From positions 1-64,000 of the IMG/VR virus record IMGVR_UViG_3300027791_000009: a stretch of 64,000 bases of DNA. The stretch is one strand, 5' to 3'. The first letter of the stretch is position 1, and every line of letters starts with the position of its first letter. A program made the position numbers and the translations under genes. Shown here piece after piece: positions 1 through 8,170 of the stretch. A model generated the notes under the pieces. The model searched no databases, had not been told where the DNA came from, and worked only from the letters and a program-made list of their open reading frames with translations. This DNA comes from a virus.

Positions 1-1
1 A

Positions 2-430
2 CTACCACCTGCATTACAAAAAGCAATTCTTGCTAAACAAGGTAAGAAAGAAACTGCTGACAAAGATGAAATGCATGACATGAAAAAAGATGATAAGAAA
101 GAAATTAAAGAAGAAGACGCTTACGAGAATGATAGATATATTATCAAAAATGGTAAAGCAACTTTAGACAATTCAAATACACCTGATAAAAAAAATCATG
201 TATATGCTGATGGTCATAAAGACGCTGAAAAGAAAGCAAAAGAAAAAGGTATTAAAGAAGACCACGGTCCAAAGCATAAAGATGATAATGCTAAGAGTGT
301 TTTACCTAAATCACAAGACCCTAAAGACCCTATGAACATCAAAACTAAAGAACCTGAAAAGAAAACTACTATGAATGCTAGTAAATCAGACAAAATTGAT
401 GTTAATCCTAAGATAGATTACGCAAATTAA
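2..430 (+). CDS. C-terminal part of a lysine-rich phage protein (5' truncated by window edge)
   Basis: The reading frame is open to the left edge, so the ATG at 71 is internal. The readable part begins LPPALQKAILAKQGKK, a basic segment that I associate with virion or prohead-region proteins of marine T4-like phages (recall, not tested). The rest is extremely rich in Lys, Glu and Asp with almost no hydrophobic core, so it is probably disordered. An early promoter follows 25 bases after the stop. The function is unknown. Confidence 0.6.
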   Translation, partial: LPPALQKAILAKQGKKETADKDEMHDMKKDDKKEIKEEDAYENDRYIIKNGKATLDNSNTPDKKNHVYADGHKDAEKKAKEKGIKEDHGPKHKDDNAKSVLPKSQDPKDPMNIKTKEPEKKTTMNASKSDKIDVNPKIDYAN

Positions 431-454
431 TTCATCTTTTTGCTCATTTTATGC

Positions 455-483
455 TTGACAAGGCCATAATAATGTGTTATTAT
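455..483 (+). promoter_or_regulatory. Early (host sigma70-type) promoter
   Basis: TTGACA at 455-460, a 17-base spacer, and TATTAT at 478-483. It is preceded by the shared module TGCTCATTTTATGC. It drives the nucleotidase gene at 514. Confidence 0.85.
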
Positions 484-513
484 AAAGCATAATGAAAAAA
501 GGATATACACACT

Positions 514-1110
514 ATGAAATTTAAAGAACTCCGAGCTGATGTAATACATCAAGTCAAAAAACTATCACTTACAAACGAAGCGTTTAGACAAGACAACAAG
601 AAGTTGCCTCGTATCTATTGTGATATGGATGGAGTCCTATGTAATTTTGAACAGGCTGCACAAAAAGCAGTTAAAATGCCTCTATCACAATGGGCACAAG
701 AACCTAAAAAAGTATTTAAAACAATAAGAGATAAGTGGCAACCGATAATGCAGACTAAAAATTTCTGGTCTACATTACCTTGGAATCCAGGTGGTCAACA
801 ACTATGGTCTTTCATTAGTAAACATGACCCACACATCTTATCTGCTTATGTCGAACAGACATCGGATCCTAGTTGTATTCCTGGCAAATCAAAATGGGCT
901 AGAACCAAATTAGGTATGTCCGGCAGTAAAGTAAATTTAGTAAAAAGAAGAGAAAAGCAGAATTTTGCTAAAGTTGGTGGTATGCCAACAATTCTAATTG
1001 ACGACTATATCAAAAACATTAATCAGTTTAGAGCAAGAGGTGGTATAGGTATTCATCACACTAGTGCCGCTAAAACGATTTCTGAATTGAGAAAACTAGG
1101 TTTTAAATAG
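514..1110 (+). CDS. HAD-superfamily 5'(3')-deoxyribonucleotidase-like hydrolase
   Basis: The 198-residue protein has the HAD motif I DMDGV at residues 37-41, with the nucleophile and acid/base Asp pair, and a late ILIDDY segment near 161-165 that fits motif IV. This matches the NT5C-like phage nucleotidases, which remove phosphate from nucleoside monophosphates and may help recycle host DNA. RBS AAAGGA lies before the ATG. A mini-ORF (MKKGYTHYEI) starts at 492, just after the promoter, and overlaps this start codon, so the two may be coupled. The family call is good; the exact substrate is inferred. Confidence 0.75.
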   Translation: MKFKELRADVIHQVKKLSLTNEAFRQDNKKLPRIYCDMDGVLCNFEQAAQKAVKMPLSQWAQEPKKVFKTIRDKWQPIMQTKNFWSTLPWNPGGQQLWSFISKHDPHILSAYVEQTSDPSCIPGKSKWARTKLGMSGSKVNLVKRREKQNFAKVGGMPTILIDDYIKNINQFRARGGIGIHHTSAAKTISELRKLGFK

Positions 1111-1117
1111 TCAATCT

Positions 1118-1125
1118 TATAAATA
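1118..1125 (+). promoter_or_regulatory. T4-type late promoter
   Basis: TATAAATA, 47 bases before the ATG of the structural gene at 1173, which has RBS AAGGAGAG. Confidence 0.75.
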
Positions 1126-1172
1126 TAAACGATTAATCATTAAGTTAACTTAAATTAATAAGGAGAGATACT

Positions 1173-1751
1173 ATGAGTTTATGGGGAGCAAGTTCCAGTG
1201 ATGAAAGTAAACCTAAAAATCTTACTACAACTGAAAAAGCAGAAGTTTTTGCTAATCAAAAAGGTTGGGTTGTAAGAGCAGGGTCTACAAGAACTGGTAA
1301 CGGAAACACAGCCGCTACTCCAGAAGTACTAGTCGCATTAGGTGGTCTATCAACAGCATTAGCTGCTGCTACGATTTCATCTACTGAATTTGATATATCA
1401 TCATTTGATGTATCAGCAGGTGGTACTTTATCGGTAACGGTAAACTATAACGAACAAATCACGGTTGCAGGTTCGCCTACAATCGCAGTAACCAATTCAC
1501 AAGCAGGCGGTGGTTCAGCTGCGTCATTAACATTGACGAAATCAGCTTCTACTGCTAACACGGTAACATTTACACTAGTTGTAGGTGCTGCTGGTTCAAC
1601 TATATCAGCAGATGATATACTATCTATCGGGGCTCAAAATGTCTTGTTAGCGGGTGGTACTATTACTGATACGGTTGCTACAACTGCTGCTGCTGTCGCA
1701 GTATCAGCTGCTGCTGGTGCCGGTGCAGGAACAATTACTGCTGTTGCGTAA
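1173..1751 (+). CDS. Virion structural protein, Ala/Thr/Ser/Gly-rich
   Basis: The 192-residue protein starts MSLWG, a beginning I know from T4-like marine phage structural proteins. The remainder is rich in Ala, Thr, Ser and Val, with a beta-rich segment at about 70-150 that resembles a bacterial Ig-like repeat, and a low-complexity Ala/Gly tail. It has its own late promoter and ends at a strong terminator, so it is a single-gene late unit. A capsid or tail decoration role is inferred. Confidence 0.6.
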   Translation: MSLWGASSSDESKPKNLTTTEKAEVFANQKGWVVRAGSTRTGNGNTAATPEVLVALGGLSTALAAATISSTEFDISSFDVSAGGTLSVTVNYNEQITVAGSPTIAVTNSQAGGGSAASLTLTKSASTANTVTFTLVVGAAGSTISADDILSIGAQNVLLAGGTITDTVATTAAAVAVSAAAGAGAGTITAVA

Positions 1752-1781
1752 TAGATAATAACAATAAAATTAAGAATATTA

Positions 1782-1809
1782 GGGGATCCGTTGTGGTCCC
1801 CTTTTTTAT
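1782..1809 (+). terminator. Rho-independent terminator
   Basis: GGGGA (1782-1786) pairs with TCCCC (1797-1801), followed by a run of T. It closes the unit of the 1173 gene. Confidence 0.8.
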
Positions 1810-1812
1810 TTG

Positions 1813-1820
1813 TATAAATA
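1813..1820 (+). promoter_or_regulatory. T4-type late promoter
   Basis: TATAAATA directly after the terminator, 68 bases before the ATG at 1889. Confidence 0.75.
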
Positions 1821-1888
1821 GTATTAATGGTGCGTATATGATGTACGCAGTAGTTTACCACAACTAGTGGAATTATAGGAGAACTAAA

Positions 1889-2338
1889 ATGGCAGACAAA
1901 AAGATTACAGCCTTAGACAATCTAGGCACATCATTGGCGGTAGAGGATTTATTCCATATTGTTGATGACCCCTCAAATACACCAATTAATAAAAAGGTAA
2001 CAGCGAAAGATGTTTTTAATAACATTCCAACTTTTATCGGATTGACATCAACTAGTGAAGCATTGACTTCTACTAGCACAGCGATTAATACAACATCAGC
2101 AATTTCAGAAGTAGACCAATCTGGTGGTGCAACAGCACTTTCAATGGCAGATGGTACTAACGGAATGATTAAAACAATTATTGCAGTAGGTACTGGTGGT
2201 AACTCCATCACTATCACACCATCTAATTTAAGAGGATATTCAACTATCGTTCTTAATGCAGAAGGCGGAACGGTAACTTGTTTATTTAAAAATTCTAAAT
2301 GGAATGTAATTGCTAATCAAGGCGCTACAATCGCATAA
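1889..2338 (+). CDS. Virion structural protein (MADKKITAL family)
   Basis: The 149-residue protein begins MADKKITALDNL and continues with a VDDPSNTPINKKVT segment, a recognisable start of small virion proteins in T4-like marine phages. The second half is beta-rich (NSITITPSNLRGYSTIVL). It has its own late promoter and RBS AGGAG. It is probably a decoration or fibre-associated protein, but its position in the particle is not known. Confidence 0.6.
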   Translation: MADKKITALDNLGTSLAVEDLFHIVDDPSNTPINKKVTAKDVFNNIPTFIGLTSTSEALTSTSTAINTTSAISEVDQSGGATALSMADGTNGMIKTIIAVGTGGNSITITPSNLRGYSTIVLNAEGGTVTCLFKNSKWNVIANQGATIA

Positions 2339-2364
2339 TATAATTAATTTGAGGAGATAAAATT

Positions 2365-2607
2365 ATGGCTATATCACTTGGTTTAGTTGAGAAAGAATAC
2401 AATCAACTATTTAAAGAAAGAGAAACACTAACTGAAAGTGTTAACAAATTAGAAGGTGAACTCGCAAGTACAAAGTCTCGTTTAAATGCTTTGCACGGTG
2501 CAGTACAAGTACTAGAAAAGTTAATGCGAAAAGCAGATAGTGATTTGACATTAAGAGAAGCACAGAAAGAATTAAACCCTGTTGTAGAGGAAAAACAAAA
2601 TGGATAA
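2365..2607 (+). CDS. Small coiled-coil protein
   Basis: 80 residues, mostly a heptad-like helix at about 10-60 (KERETLTESVNKLEGEL). RBS GAGGAG. It lies in the late unit begun at 1813 and overlaps the next gene by 8 bases. No family recognised. Confidence 0.6.
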   Translation: MAISLGLVEKEYNQLFKERETLTESVNKLEGELASTKSRLNALHGAVQVLEKLMRKADSDLTLREAQKELNPVVEEKQNG

Positions 2608-2749
2608 AATTACAGAAAAGTCTAATACTTTACAGGAGATTTTAACGGTTAACCCTAATGAAGTTAATACTGAAAATGACCTTAATGAATTTGAAGAAGA
2701 TTTAGTACCTGGTACTAAAAAAGATAATAAAAAAGAAAAAGAGGAATAA
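2600..2749 (+). CDS. Small acidic hypothetical protein
   Basis: A 49-residue protein (start MDKITEKSNTLQ) that overlaps the previous gene's end and stops one base before the next ATG. Charged tail. The tight packing supports expression by coupling. No family recognised. Confidence 0.55.
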   Translation: MDKITEKSNTLQEILTVNPNEVNTENDLNEFEEDLVPGTKKDNKKEKEE

Positions 2750-3172
2750 ATGAAAACTTTTAGAGAACACTTAAAAGAAGACAAGGTGGTAGGAACAGCT
2801 ACTTCAAACGCAGTAGAAGATAGTAATATCAGTACAGCGAATTTGAAAGACCCTAATGTACTTAAAAGAGTTAATGCCTTTGTTGGTTCGGTTGCAGATA
2901 TGGAATATATCAAACCACAACAAGCAGTTGATTCGTTAAGAGAAAAGTTAATGAGAATTGGTTTAGATATTTCACCTATGAAATTAGATGGTGACGCCGG
3001 TACGGTAACTGGTGAAGTAAAACAATTCGGCGGTACTTACGGTAAAACAACTGAAACTAAGCCTGAAGATGTAGTAGTAGATAATGGACCTGGTATTGAT
3101 AACTTAAAATTAGAAGTTAAGTACGAAACATTGTCTAACGGTTCATCAAAGGTTTACGCTAAACTGAAATAG
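2750..3172 (+). CDS. Conserved phage protein, MKTFREHL start
   Basis: The 140-residue protein starts MKTFREHLKEDK. This short N-terminal signature recurs in T4-like marine phage proteins near the head and scaffold genes, where it may be a packaging or maturation tag (inference). The middle is mixed alpha/beta with no catalytic motif that I recognise. Confidence 0.5.
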   Translation: MKTFREHLKEDKVVGTATSNAVEDSNISTANLKDPNVLKRVNAFVGSVADMEYIKPQQAVDSLREKLMRIGLDISPMKLDGDAGTVTGEVKQFGGTYGKTTETKPEDVVVDNGPGIDNLKLEVKYETLSNGSSKVYAKLK

Positions 3173-3182
3173 GCGTAAATTA

Positions 3183-3545
3183 ATGTTCAAACAGATAACC
3201 GACAAGAACTGGTTATTGTATGCACAAAAGCATTATGATAATCCGACATTTGAAACTGAAAAAGAATTTTGGGATGATATAAAGAGATTTAAATATCTCA
3301 AAAGATTGTTTCGTAAATATGAAACTACGAGCCTATTAAAGATTAGGTTGGTAACAAATCATATTATCGTACTACAAAATGTTTTCGGTACGAATGCCTG
3401 TATTACTTTATTGTTATATAAAAATGACACGAAGTATTGGCCTATCTTAAAGTCTGTTTTTAAATACCTAAACTATTTGTATCCGTCAGAGTTAGACGAA
3501 CTAACCGAAGACGAATATGTTAGACGGGAGTTAGAGAAACTATAA
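3183..3545 (+). CDS. Conserved T4-like phage protein (DUF7207-like)
   Basis: The 120-residue protein carries the features I recall for a conserved marine T4-like family: an N-terminal YAQKHYDNP segment, RFKYLKRLFRKYE near 36-48 and LVTNHIIVLQNVFG near 57-70. No enzymatic motif. It is coupled to the next gene by a TAATG overlap. The function is unknown. Confidence 0.6.
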   Translation: MFKQITDKNWLLYAQKHYDNPTFETEKEFWDDIKRFKYLKRLFRKYETTSLLKIRLVTNHIIVLQNVFGTNACITLLLYKNDTKYWPILKSVFKYLNYLYPSELDELTEDEYVRRELEKL

Positions 3546-4138
3546 TGGCAAGCAGAGCAATAGATTTATTAATAGCATATAGAGTAATTAAATTATTGGT
3601 TACTCCATTTAAGAACCAAGCTGCGTTTAAGACAGGTATCATAGACGCTGACGGTAAAGTACTTAAACCATATAGACTATTAAAAACAGGTGCAGAGAAA
3701 TCATCTTACACCATGCTACATAGATTTGTATTCAACTTAAAAAGAATACTAGGTAAAGTAGGATTAGGTGGTAAGATAGGTTCGTTTGCTGTTGCTTTAG
3801 GTTTATTACTTAAAGAAGACAAAGAGTTTGCTGAAGACCAAGGTAAGAACATAGAGAGTACACTTGTTAAGATATTAAAAGAGAAGAACGAATTAGTTTA
3901 TTCTATGTCTCTTAATGAAGAGTATTTTACAGATTCAACTTTAAAGGTTGGAAGTTATCAATTAAAAGAAGAACTATTTACTGGCGAAGAATTTTTACCT
4001 AAAGGTACAGATGTCTTTACTATAGAAGAACTTAAACCAGATTCAACGGTGTTAGGTTTAGATATATATAAGATGAAGTACGGTAAAGATATGCAAGAAA
4101 TATATGTTCCTGGAGACTATTTAGATGAGCGAAAATAA
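3545..4138 (+). CDS. Conserved phage protein, possibly virion-associated
   Basis: 197 residues with the segments YRVIKLLVTPF, GIIDADGKVL and YTMLHRFVFNLKRIL, an order I recall from a protein conserved in T4-like cyanophages and pelagiphages. An amphipathic Gly-rich stretch follows at about 70-95. Overlaps both neighbours. The role is unknown. Confidence 0.6.
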   Translation: MASRAIDLLIAYRVIKLLVTPFKNQAAFKTGIIDADGKVLKPYRLLKTGAEKSSYTMLHRFVFNLKRILGKVGLGGKIGSFAVALGLLLKEDKEFAEDQGKNIESTLVKILKEKNELVYSMSLNEEYFTDSTLKVGSYQLKEELFTGEEFLPKGTDVFTIEELKPDSTVLGLDIYKMKYGKDMQEIYVPGDYLDERK

Positions 4139-4721
4139 AAAACTAAAAGAATTTAAAGATGTATGGGAAGCTTGTTGGGACTCACACAAACAAGTCGGAA
4201 CTAAAATGAAAGGTGGCAAAGAAGTACCTAATTGCGTACCTAAAAATGAAGACGCACCTGTTAATTCAGTTGCGAGTGGCGGAGTTTCTATGCCACCTGA
4301 CGCTATGATGAAGAAAAAGAAGAAAGATATTCTAACTAAACTTGGTAGAAATATCAAAGAGAATAAAGATAACAATAACGCTGTAATGAATAGTGTACTA
4401 GACCAACTAGATAGACTAGATGTTATTGTAGACGAATTAACATACGGTAAAAACGAACCAGAGTTTGTCGTAGACGAATCAAAAAAATCAATTTTAGAAA
4501 AAGCAAGATTAACTGATAGTGCATTTGGTAGTATCGGTTCTGGTGGTGCCATGGGTGGTATGCACCCGGTAGCAGCTTTAGGAGATACTCCTCCAAAAGG
4601 ATATGGAAGTAGAAAGATTGGATTAGCGGCCAATAAGGATCCTAGACATGGTATCAAACAAGACAAGAAAACAAAAAACTTGAAAATAGTTAAACGAGAG
4701 GACAACAATGAAGAAGAGTAA
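4125..4721 (+). CDS. Conserved phage protein with CWDSHKQ...VPNCVP motif
   Basis: Residues 17-39 carry Cys-Trp-x-x-x-Lys-Gln-Val-Gly followed by VPNCVPK, a short module common at protein ends in marine T4-like phages, where it resembles a tag. The remainder is Lys-rich with a helical region near 75-105 and a Gly-rich linker. No catalytic motif. Confidence 0.5.
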   Translation: MSENKKLKEFKDVWEACWDSHKQVGTKMKGGKEVPNCVPKNEDAPVNSVASGGVSMPPDAMMKKKKKDILTKLGRNIKENKDNNNAVMNSVLDQLDRLDVIVDELTYGKNEPEFVVDESKKSILEKARLTDSAFGSIGSGGAMGGMHPVAALGDTPPKGYGSRKIGLAANKDPRHGIKQDKKTKNLKIVKREDNNEEE

Positions 4722-5217
4722 TTGGAACGGATTATTAGACGCAATATTTTTACCACCAAGAAACTGGGTATTAAATAAAGCGCTAAAGTTTAAGTCAGAT
4801 GATTTAGATGATAGAGAAGTATCAATGTTATTAGATTGCAAAGTAGATGTTTATGACAACGGAAGAAATACAGCAACGATAACGGTACCAGCAAAATACA
4901 TAACAGACCTTGCAAGTGTACCAAGAATATGTTGGGCATTTATTGCTCCATTTGATGTTGCAAGAGCAGCTGTAATACATGACATCATGTACGAAAAGAT
5001 TAATAGTGCATTTAAAGAAGGTATCATATCTACGAAGAAAGACCGAGAACTATATAGAAGTATAGCAGATAAGGTATTCAGACAAGGTATGGAAAATTCA
5101 GAACCTTCAGTTCCTAAGTGGAAAATAAAATCTGCTTACTATAGTGTGAGAATGTTTGGCCGTTGGGCAATCAACTCAAGCGCTCCACGAGGTGCGAAAC
5201 CACAGGCGAAGAAATAG
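4708..5217 (+). CDS. DUF1353 family protein
   Basis: 169 residues with the DUF1353 hallmark TDLASVPR near 70-77 and AAVIHDIMYE near 94-103. The family is widespread in phages and its function is not established. The overlap with the preceding gene suggests coupling. The C-terminus is basic. Confidence 0.75.
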   Translation: MKKSNWNGLLDAIFLPPRNWVLNKALKFKSDDLDDREVSMLLDCKVDVYDNGRNTATITVPAKYITDLASVPRICWAFIAPFDVARAAVIHDIMYEKINSAFKEGIISTKKDRELYRSIADKVFRQGMENSEPSVPKWKIKSAYYSVRMFGRWAINSSAPRGAKPQAKK

Positions 5218-5218
5218 T

Positions 5219-5488
5219 ATGTGGTTCTTTTTAATCAAATCTGCTATGGGTGCCATAGTAGGACAAGCTACTAACTCATGGTTTAAGAAAACTAAGATGG
5301 GTATATGGTTTTACCAGAAAGTAGATAAGTGTTATAGTTGGGCAGCCAAGAGATACGACTTAGATGTTCTTTCTAAAGAAGAGAAACTAATACAAAAGTT
5401 TCCTATGTTAGTAAAGAAGATTAACAAACTAGAAGATGAAATAGCGAAAGTGAAAGTAGAACAAGTAAAATTAAGGAGTAAGAGATAA
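5219..5488 (+). CDS. Small conserved phage protein, helical
   Basis: I chose the ATG at 5219, one base after the previous stop, over an upstream start that would overlap a conserved gene by 62 bases. The 89-residue product has a hydrophobic amphipathic N-terminus and a charged coiled-coil end (INKLEDEIAKVKVEQ). It shares its stop with the next start (TAATG). Confidence 0.6.
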   Translation: MWFFLIKSAMGAIVGQATNSWFKKTKMGIWFYQKVDKCYSWAAKRYDLDVLSKEEKLIQKFPMLVKKINKLEDEIAKVKVEQVKLRSKR

Positions 5489-5595
5489 TGTTTTTAACAA
5501 TAGGACTTATAATTGGTTTTGTTTTAGGTTGGTATGTAAACGAGAAGTTTGAAGACCTAGTAGAACTAATACAAAAATTAAAATTCTGGAGATAG
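5488..5595 (+). CDS. 35-residue single-span membrane protein
   Basis: Starts MFLTIGLIIGFVLGWY, one membrane helix, followed by a charged tail. RBS AAGGAG lies inside the preceding gene, with a TAATG overlap. Its place before a spanin-like pair suggests an envelope role (inference). Confidence 0.65.
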   Translation: MFLTIGLIIGFVLGWYVNEKFEDLVELIQKLKFWR

Positions 5596-5599
5596 TAAT

Positions 5600-6073
5600 A
5601 TGATATTCGGTGGTGCAAAAATGATTATGGCAGGTATATTGATTGCAGGACTAGCCGGTGGTGCAGCTTATGTTTATAAGTTGAAAGCAGACAATGCTAT
5701 TTTACAAGCAAACCAAATCAAGTTAGAAGAAGCAGTTAGTAGCCAAAAGGCTGTAATAGAGCAACAAAAAGAAGACTTTGGTAAAATACTAGAAGCGAAC
5801 AAACAAATGAATGTTCTGGTGAGCGCCCTAAAGAAAGACTTAACCGACCTTGATAAAAGGTTTAATAAGAAACAACGAGACATTGGTAAACTTGCTGTAG
5901 AGAAAACAAAAGTAATAGAGAGAATAGTTAACAAAGGTAGTGTAAATGCTACTAGATGTATTTCAATCGCTATGGGTTCTCCACTTACAGAAAAAGAAAT
6001 TAAAGCAACTAAAAAGAGTGAAATTAATTCTGAATGTCCAACAATAGCGAATCCAAATTATGTACAATATTAA
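5600..6073 (+). CDS. Putative inner-membrane spanin subunit (Rz-like)
   Basis: 157 residues: one N-terminal membrane helix (about 8-27), a long periplasmic coiled coil (about 30-115) and a Cys-containing C-terminus. The next gene starts within its 3' end and encodes an outer-membrane type lipoprotein. Inner-anchored coiled coil plus overlapping lipoprotein is the arrangement of two-component spanins, which fuse inner and outer membranes at lysis. The assignment rests on topology and arrangement, not on sequence identity. Confidence 0.5.
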   Translation: MIFGGAKMIMAGILIAGLAGGAAYVYKLKADNAILQANQIKLEEAVSSQKAVIEQQKEDFGKILEANKQMNVLVSALKKDLTDLDKRFNKKQRDIGKLAVEKTKVIERIVNKGSVNATRCISIAMGSPLTEKEIKATKKSEINSECPTIANPNYVQY

Positions 6074-6431
6074 AAATATATTTTTAGTTTTAATACTTGC
6101 AATCGCAATTAGTGGTTGTTCTTCTATTAAGAAGTTAGACATCTTTAAAACAGAAGTAGAAAGAACAAAACTAAATTTAGAGAAACCAACACCACCTGAA
6201 CTAGAACAGATTAAGTGGATTATTATTACTTCTGAAAATGCACAAGAAGTATTTAAGAAGTTAGAAGAAGCAGGTATAGACCCTGTGCTGTTTGGTTTAA
6301 CAGACGCAGACTATCAACTCATTGCAAAGAACTTTGCTCAGATTAGAAACCATATGGTAAAGACTAATAGATTGCTAGATGAGTATAAAAAATACTACGA
6401 ACCAGAAACAGAAAATGACACGAAAAACTAA
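6060..6431 (+). CDS. Lipoprotein, putative outer-membrane spanin subunit
   Basis: 123 residues with a signal peptide ending in the lipobox ISGC, so the mature protein begins at Cys20. Downstream are PTPPELEQIKWIIIT and FGLTDADYQLIAKN, segments I recall from lipoproteins of marine T4-like phages. It overlaps the Rz-like gene by 14 bases. It is longer than classical Rz1 proteins, so another envelope role remains possible. Confidence 0.55.
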   Translation: MYNIKNIFLVLILAIAISGCSSIKKLDIFKTEVERTKLNLEKPTPPELEQIKWIIITSENAQEVFKKLEEAGIDPVLFGLTDADYQLIAKNFAQIRNHMVKTNRLLDEYKKYYEPETENDTKN

Positions 6432-6600
6432 TACAATGTTAATAGGTCTTTTAGGTTCAATCCTATTAGGGTTAGCAACCTGGACACTAGTCACATTAAT
6501 AGAATTACAATTACTAGTGACTATGATACAACAAGACCTGATAAGCATTGATAAACAATTCGGCCGAGTTTACAATTTCATAGACTCTGTTAGAAAATAA
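6415..6600 (+). CDS. Small membrane protein
   Basis: The ATG at 6415 (MTRKTNTMLIGLLG) gives 61 residues with one membrane helix and overlaps the lipoprotein gene by 17 bases. A longer start at 6379 is possible. It belongs to the same envelope cluster. Confidence 0.55.
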   Translation: MTRKTNTMLIGLLGSILLGLATWTLVTLIELQLLVTMIQQDLISIDKQFGRVYNFIDSVRK

Positions 6601-6672
6601 CTAAATAGTAATATGATTTGATGTTTTACCTTATGACTACAGCCCCACACTATAGCATAAGGAACGAGAACA

Positions 6673-7152
6673 TTGATAGACCCAATCTCAGCAATAGCAA
6701 TTGCAACAACAGCATACAAAGCAGTCACAAGAGCAGTCGCATTAGGTTCGGAAGCTGAACACACCTTCAAACAAATGGGTAAGTGGTATACTGCTGTAGC
6801 AGATATACGAAAAGCAGCTGAACATAACAAGAACCCACCTATATTTAAGAAACTCTTTTCAGCAGGTAGCGTAGAAGAAGAGTCCTTACAATTACTCATA
6901 CACGAAAAGAAGATACAGGAACAAGAGAGAGACTTACGGTCTCTTCTAAACTTCCGTTTTGGTCCCAATACTTGGTCTGAACTTACAGAAATGAGAAGAG
7001 AGATTAGGGCCCAAAGAGAAAAAGAAGTCTATAGACAAAGAGAACTACAAAGAGCTATATTAGATGGTATTGCCATACTAATGCTTGTACTTCTAGTAGG
7101 TGCCTGTGTATGGGGTATGATATTACTTGCAATTAGTCAAGGAAAACTCTAG
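6673..7152 (+). CDS. Conserved phage membrane protein, TTG start
   Basis: 159 residues beginning MIDPISAIAIATTAYKAV. KLFSAGSVEEESLQLLIHEKK (about 60-80) and FGPNTWSELTEMRREI (about 96-111) match my memory of a protein family shared by T4-like cyanophages and pelagiphages. A C-terminal membrane helix lies at about 132-153. Start TTG with AAGGAACGAG upstream. A bulged hairpin (TTATG/CATAA, about 6631-6656) ends just before the RBS and might affect translation. The role is unknown. Confidence 0.6.
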   Translation: MIDPISAIAIATTAYKAVTRAVALGSEAEHTFKQMGKWYTAVADIRKAAEHNKNPPIFKKLFSAGSVEEESLQLLIHEKKIQEQERDLRSLLNFRFGPNTWSELTEMRREIRAQREKEVYRQRELQRAILDGIAILMLVLLVGACVWGMILLAISQGKL

Positions 7153-7161
7153 TCAATTAAA

Positions 7162-7187
7162 TGACACCCTAATGTGTCAAATTTTTC
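7162..7187 (+). terminator. Rho-independent terminator
   Basis: TGACAC (7162-7167) pairs perfectly with GTGTCA (7174-7179), then ATTTTT. It ends the envelope gene cluster. Confidence 0.7.
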
Positions 7188-7220
7188 CTACGAAAACAAC
7201 CATTTAGAGTGTGCCTTCTC

Positions 7221-7228
7221 TATAAATA
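7221..7228 (+). promoter_or_regulatory. T4-type late promoter
   Basis: TATAAATA, 30 bases before the ATG at 7259. It drives the exported protein cluster. Confidence 0.75.
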
Positions 7229-7258
7229 ATAGTATAGATTAACTCAAGGACACACACA

Positions 7259-8047
7259 ATGGATAGATTACTTAGTTTATTTATAGTATGTTTTGTTATG
7301 TTAGGAATCACTACAATTCCTGCTTGGTCTGATACAACATCATCTGGAGCGACTACCAATTCCCTTACTAATACTACTGGAAGTAATACTACAATTACGG
7401 GTGGATATTCACAGGAAGACACAACTACTTACCAATCTGGTTCGTCTAGTAATACAACGAGCAGTACTAACGCAACCACAAACAACAACTCAAACATAAG
7501 AGACCAACAGAATACTGCCTCAGCGCCCTCTATGAGTGCTATGTCGCAAGATGTATGCGTTATGGGTGTATCTGGAGGTCTACAATATCCAGGTATCGGT
7601 ATATCAATGGGTGCTCATATAAGAGACGAAAATTGTGAACGAATTAAATTAAGCAAAGTCTTAAATGACCTAGGTATGAAGGTCGCTGCTGTTTCTATAT
7701 TATGTCAGGATCCTAGAGTATTTGAAGCAATGATACACTCGGGAACACCTTGTCCATATCAAGGTAAGATTGGTGCAGAAGCAAAAGCACAATGGAACAA
7801 ATACGACAAGTTAAGACCAGACTATGACTTATATGTTCATAAACTAAAAATCATAGAGAAGAAAGAAAAAGAATTAACAAAGACTAGTGAAGAAGACAAG
7901 TCTTTAAATTACCAATTGACTGAACAAACTGCTATCGCTGATGAAATAAGAAAAGAAAATAAGAAGTTAGACGCATACGCAGATAAACTTGAAAAGAAAG
8001 TTGAGAAGCTTGAAATGAAAGTTGATAAGAATAACAAATCAAAATAA
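7259..8047 (+). CDS. Exported protein with conserved Cys domain
   Basis: 262 residues: signal peptide about 1-24 ending in AWS, a Ser/Thr/Asn-rich linker (about 25-95), then a domain with four Cys (DVCVMGVSGG, DENCERIKL, SILCQDPRV, GTPCPYQGKIG; about 98-175), and a C-terminal coiled coil. I recall the Cys domain from marine T4-like phages, function unknown. Expressed from a late promoter with RBS AAGGA. Cell-surface or virion attachment is a guess. Confidence 0.6.
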   Translation: MDRLLSLFIVCFVMLGITTIPAWSDTTSSGATTNSLTNTTGSNTTITGGYSQEDTTTYQSGSSSNTTSSTNATTNNNSNIRDQQNTASAPSMSAMSQDVCVMGVSGGLQYPGIGISMGAHIRDENCERIKLSKVLNDLGMKVAAVSILCQDPRVFEAMIHSGTPCPYQGKIGAEAKAQWNKYDKLRPDYDLYVHKLKIIEKKEKELTKTSEEDKSLNYQLTEQTAIADEIRKENKKLDAYADKLEKKVEKLEMKVDKNNKSK

Positions 8048-8056
8048 GGACACACT

Positions 8057-8170
8057 ATGGAACTATTAATATGGTTAACAATTTATTTAGGAGTACTCGG
8101 ATATGCGTGGTTTAAACTTGATAAACTTGCTGACGACCTTAATCCTTATAATTTCCGTAAACGAGATTAA
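8057..8170 (+). CDS. 37-residue membrane protein overlapping the next gene
   Basis: Starts MELLIWLTIYLGVLGYAW, one membrane helix. RBS AAGGA (8046-8050). Its last 68 bases overlap the following gene, which has its own RBS (TAGGAG at 8088-8093), so both starts look used. Confidence 0.6.
   Translation: MELLIWLTIYLGVLGYAWFKLDKLADDLNPYNFRKRD

Noticed and set aside
4121-4759. Minus-strand ORF of 212 codons
   Set aside because: Antisense to the CWDSHKQ gene and its neighbour; Ser/Leu-rich shadow with no start signals.
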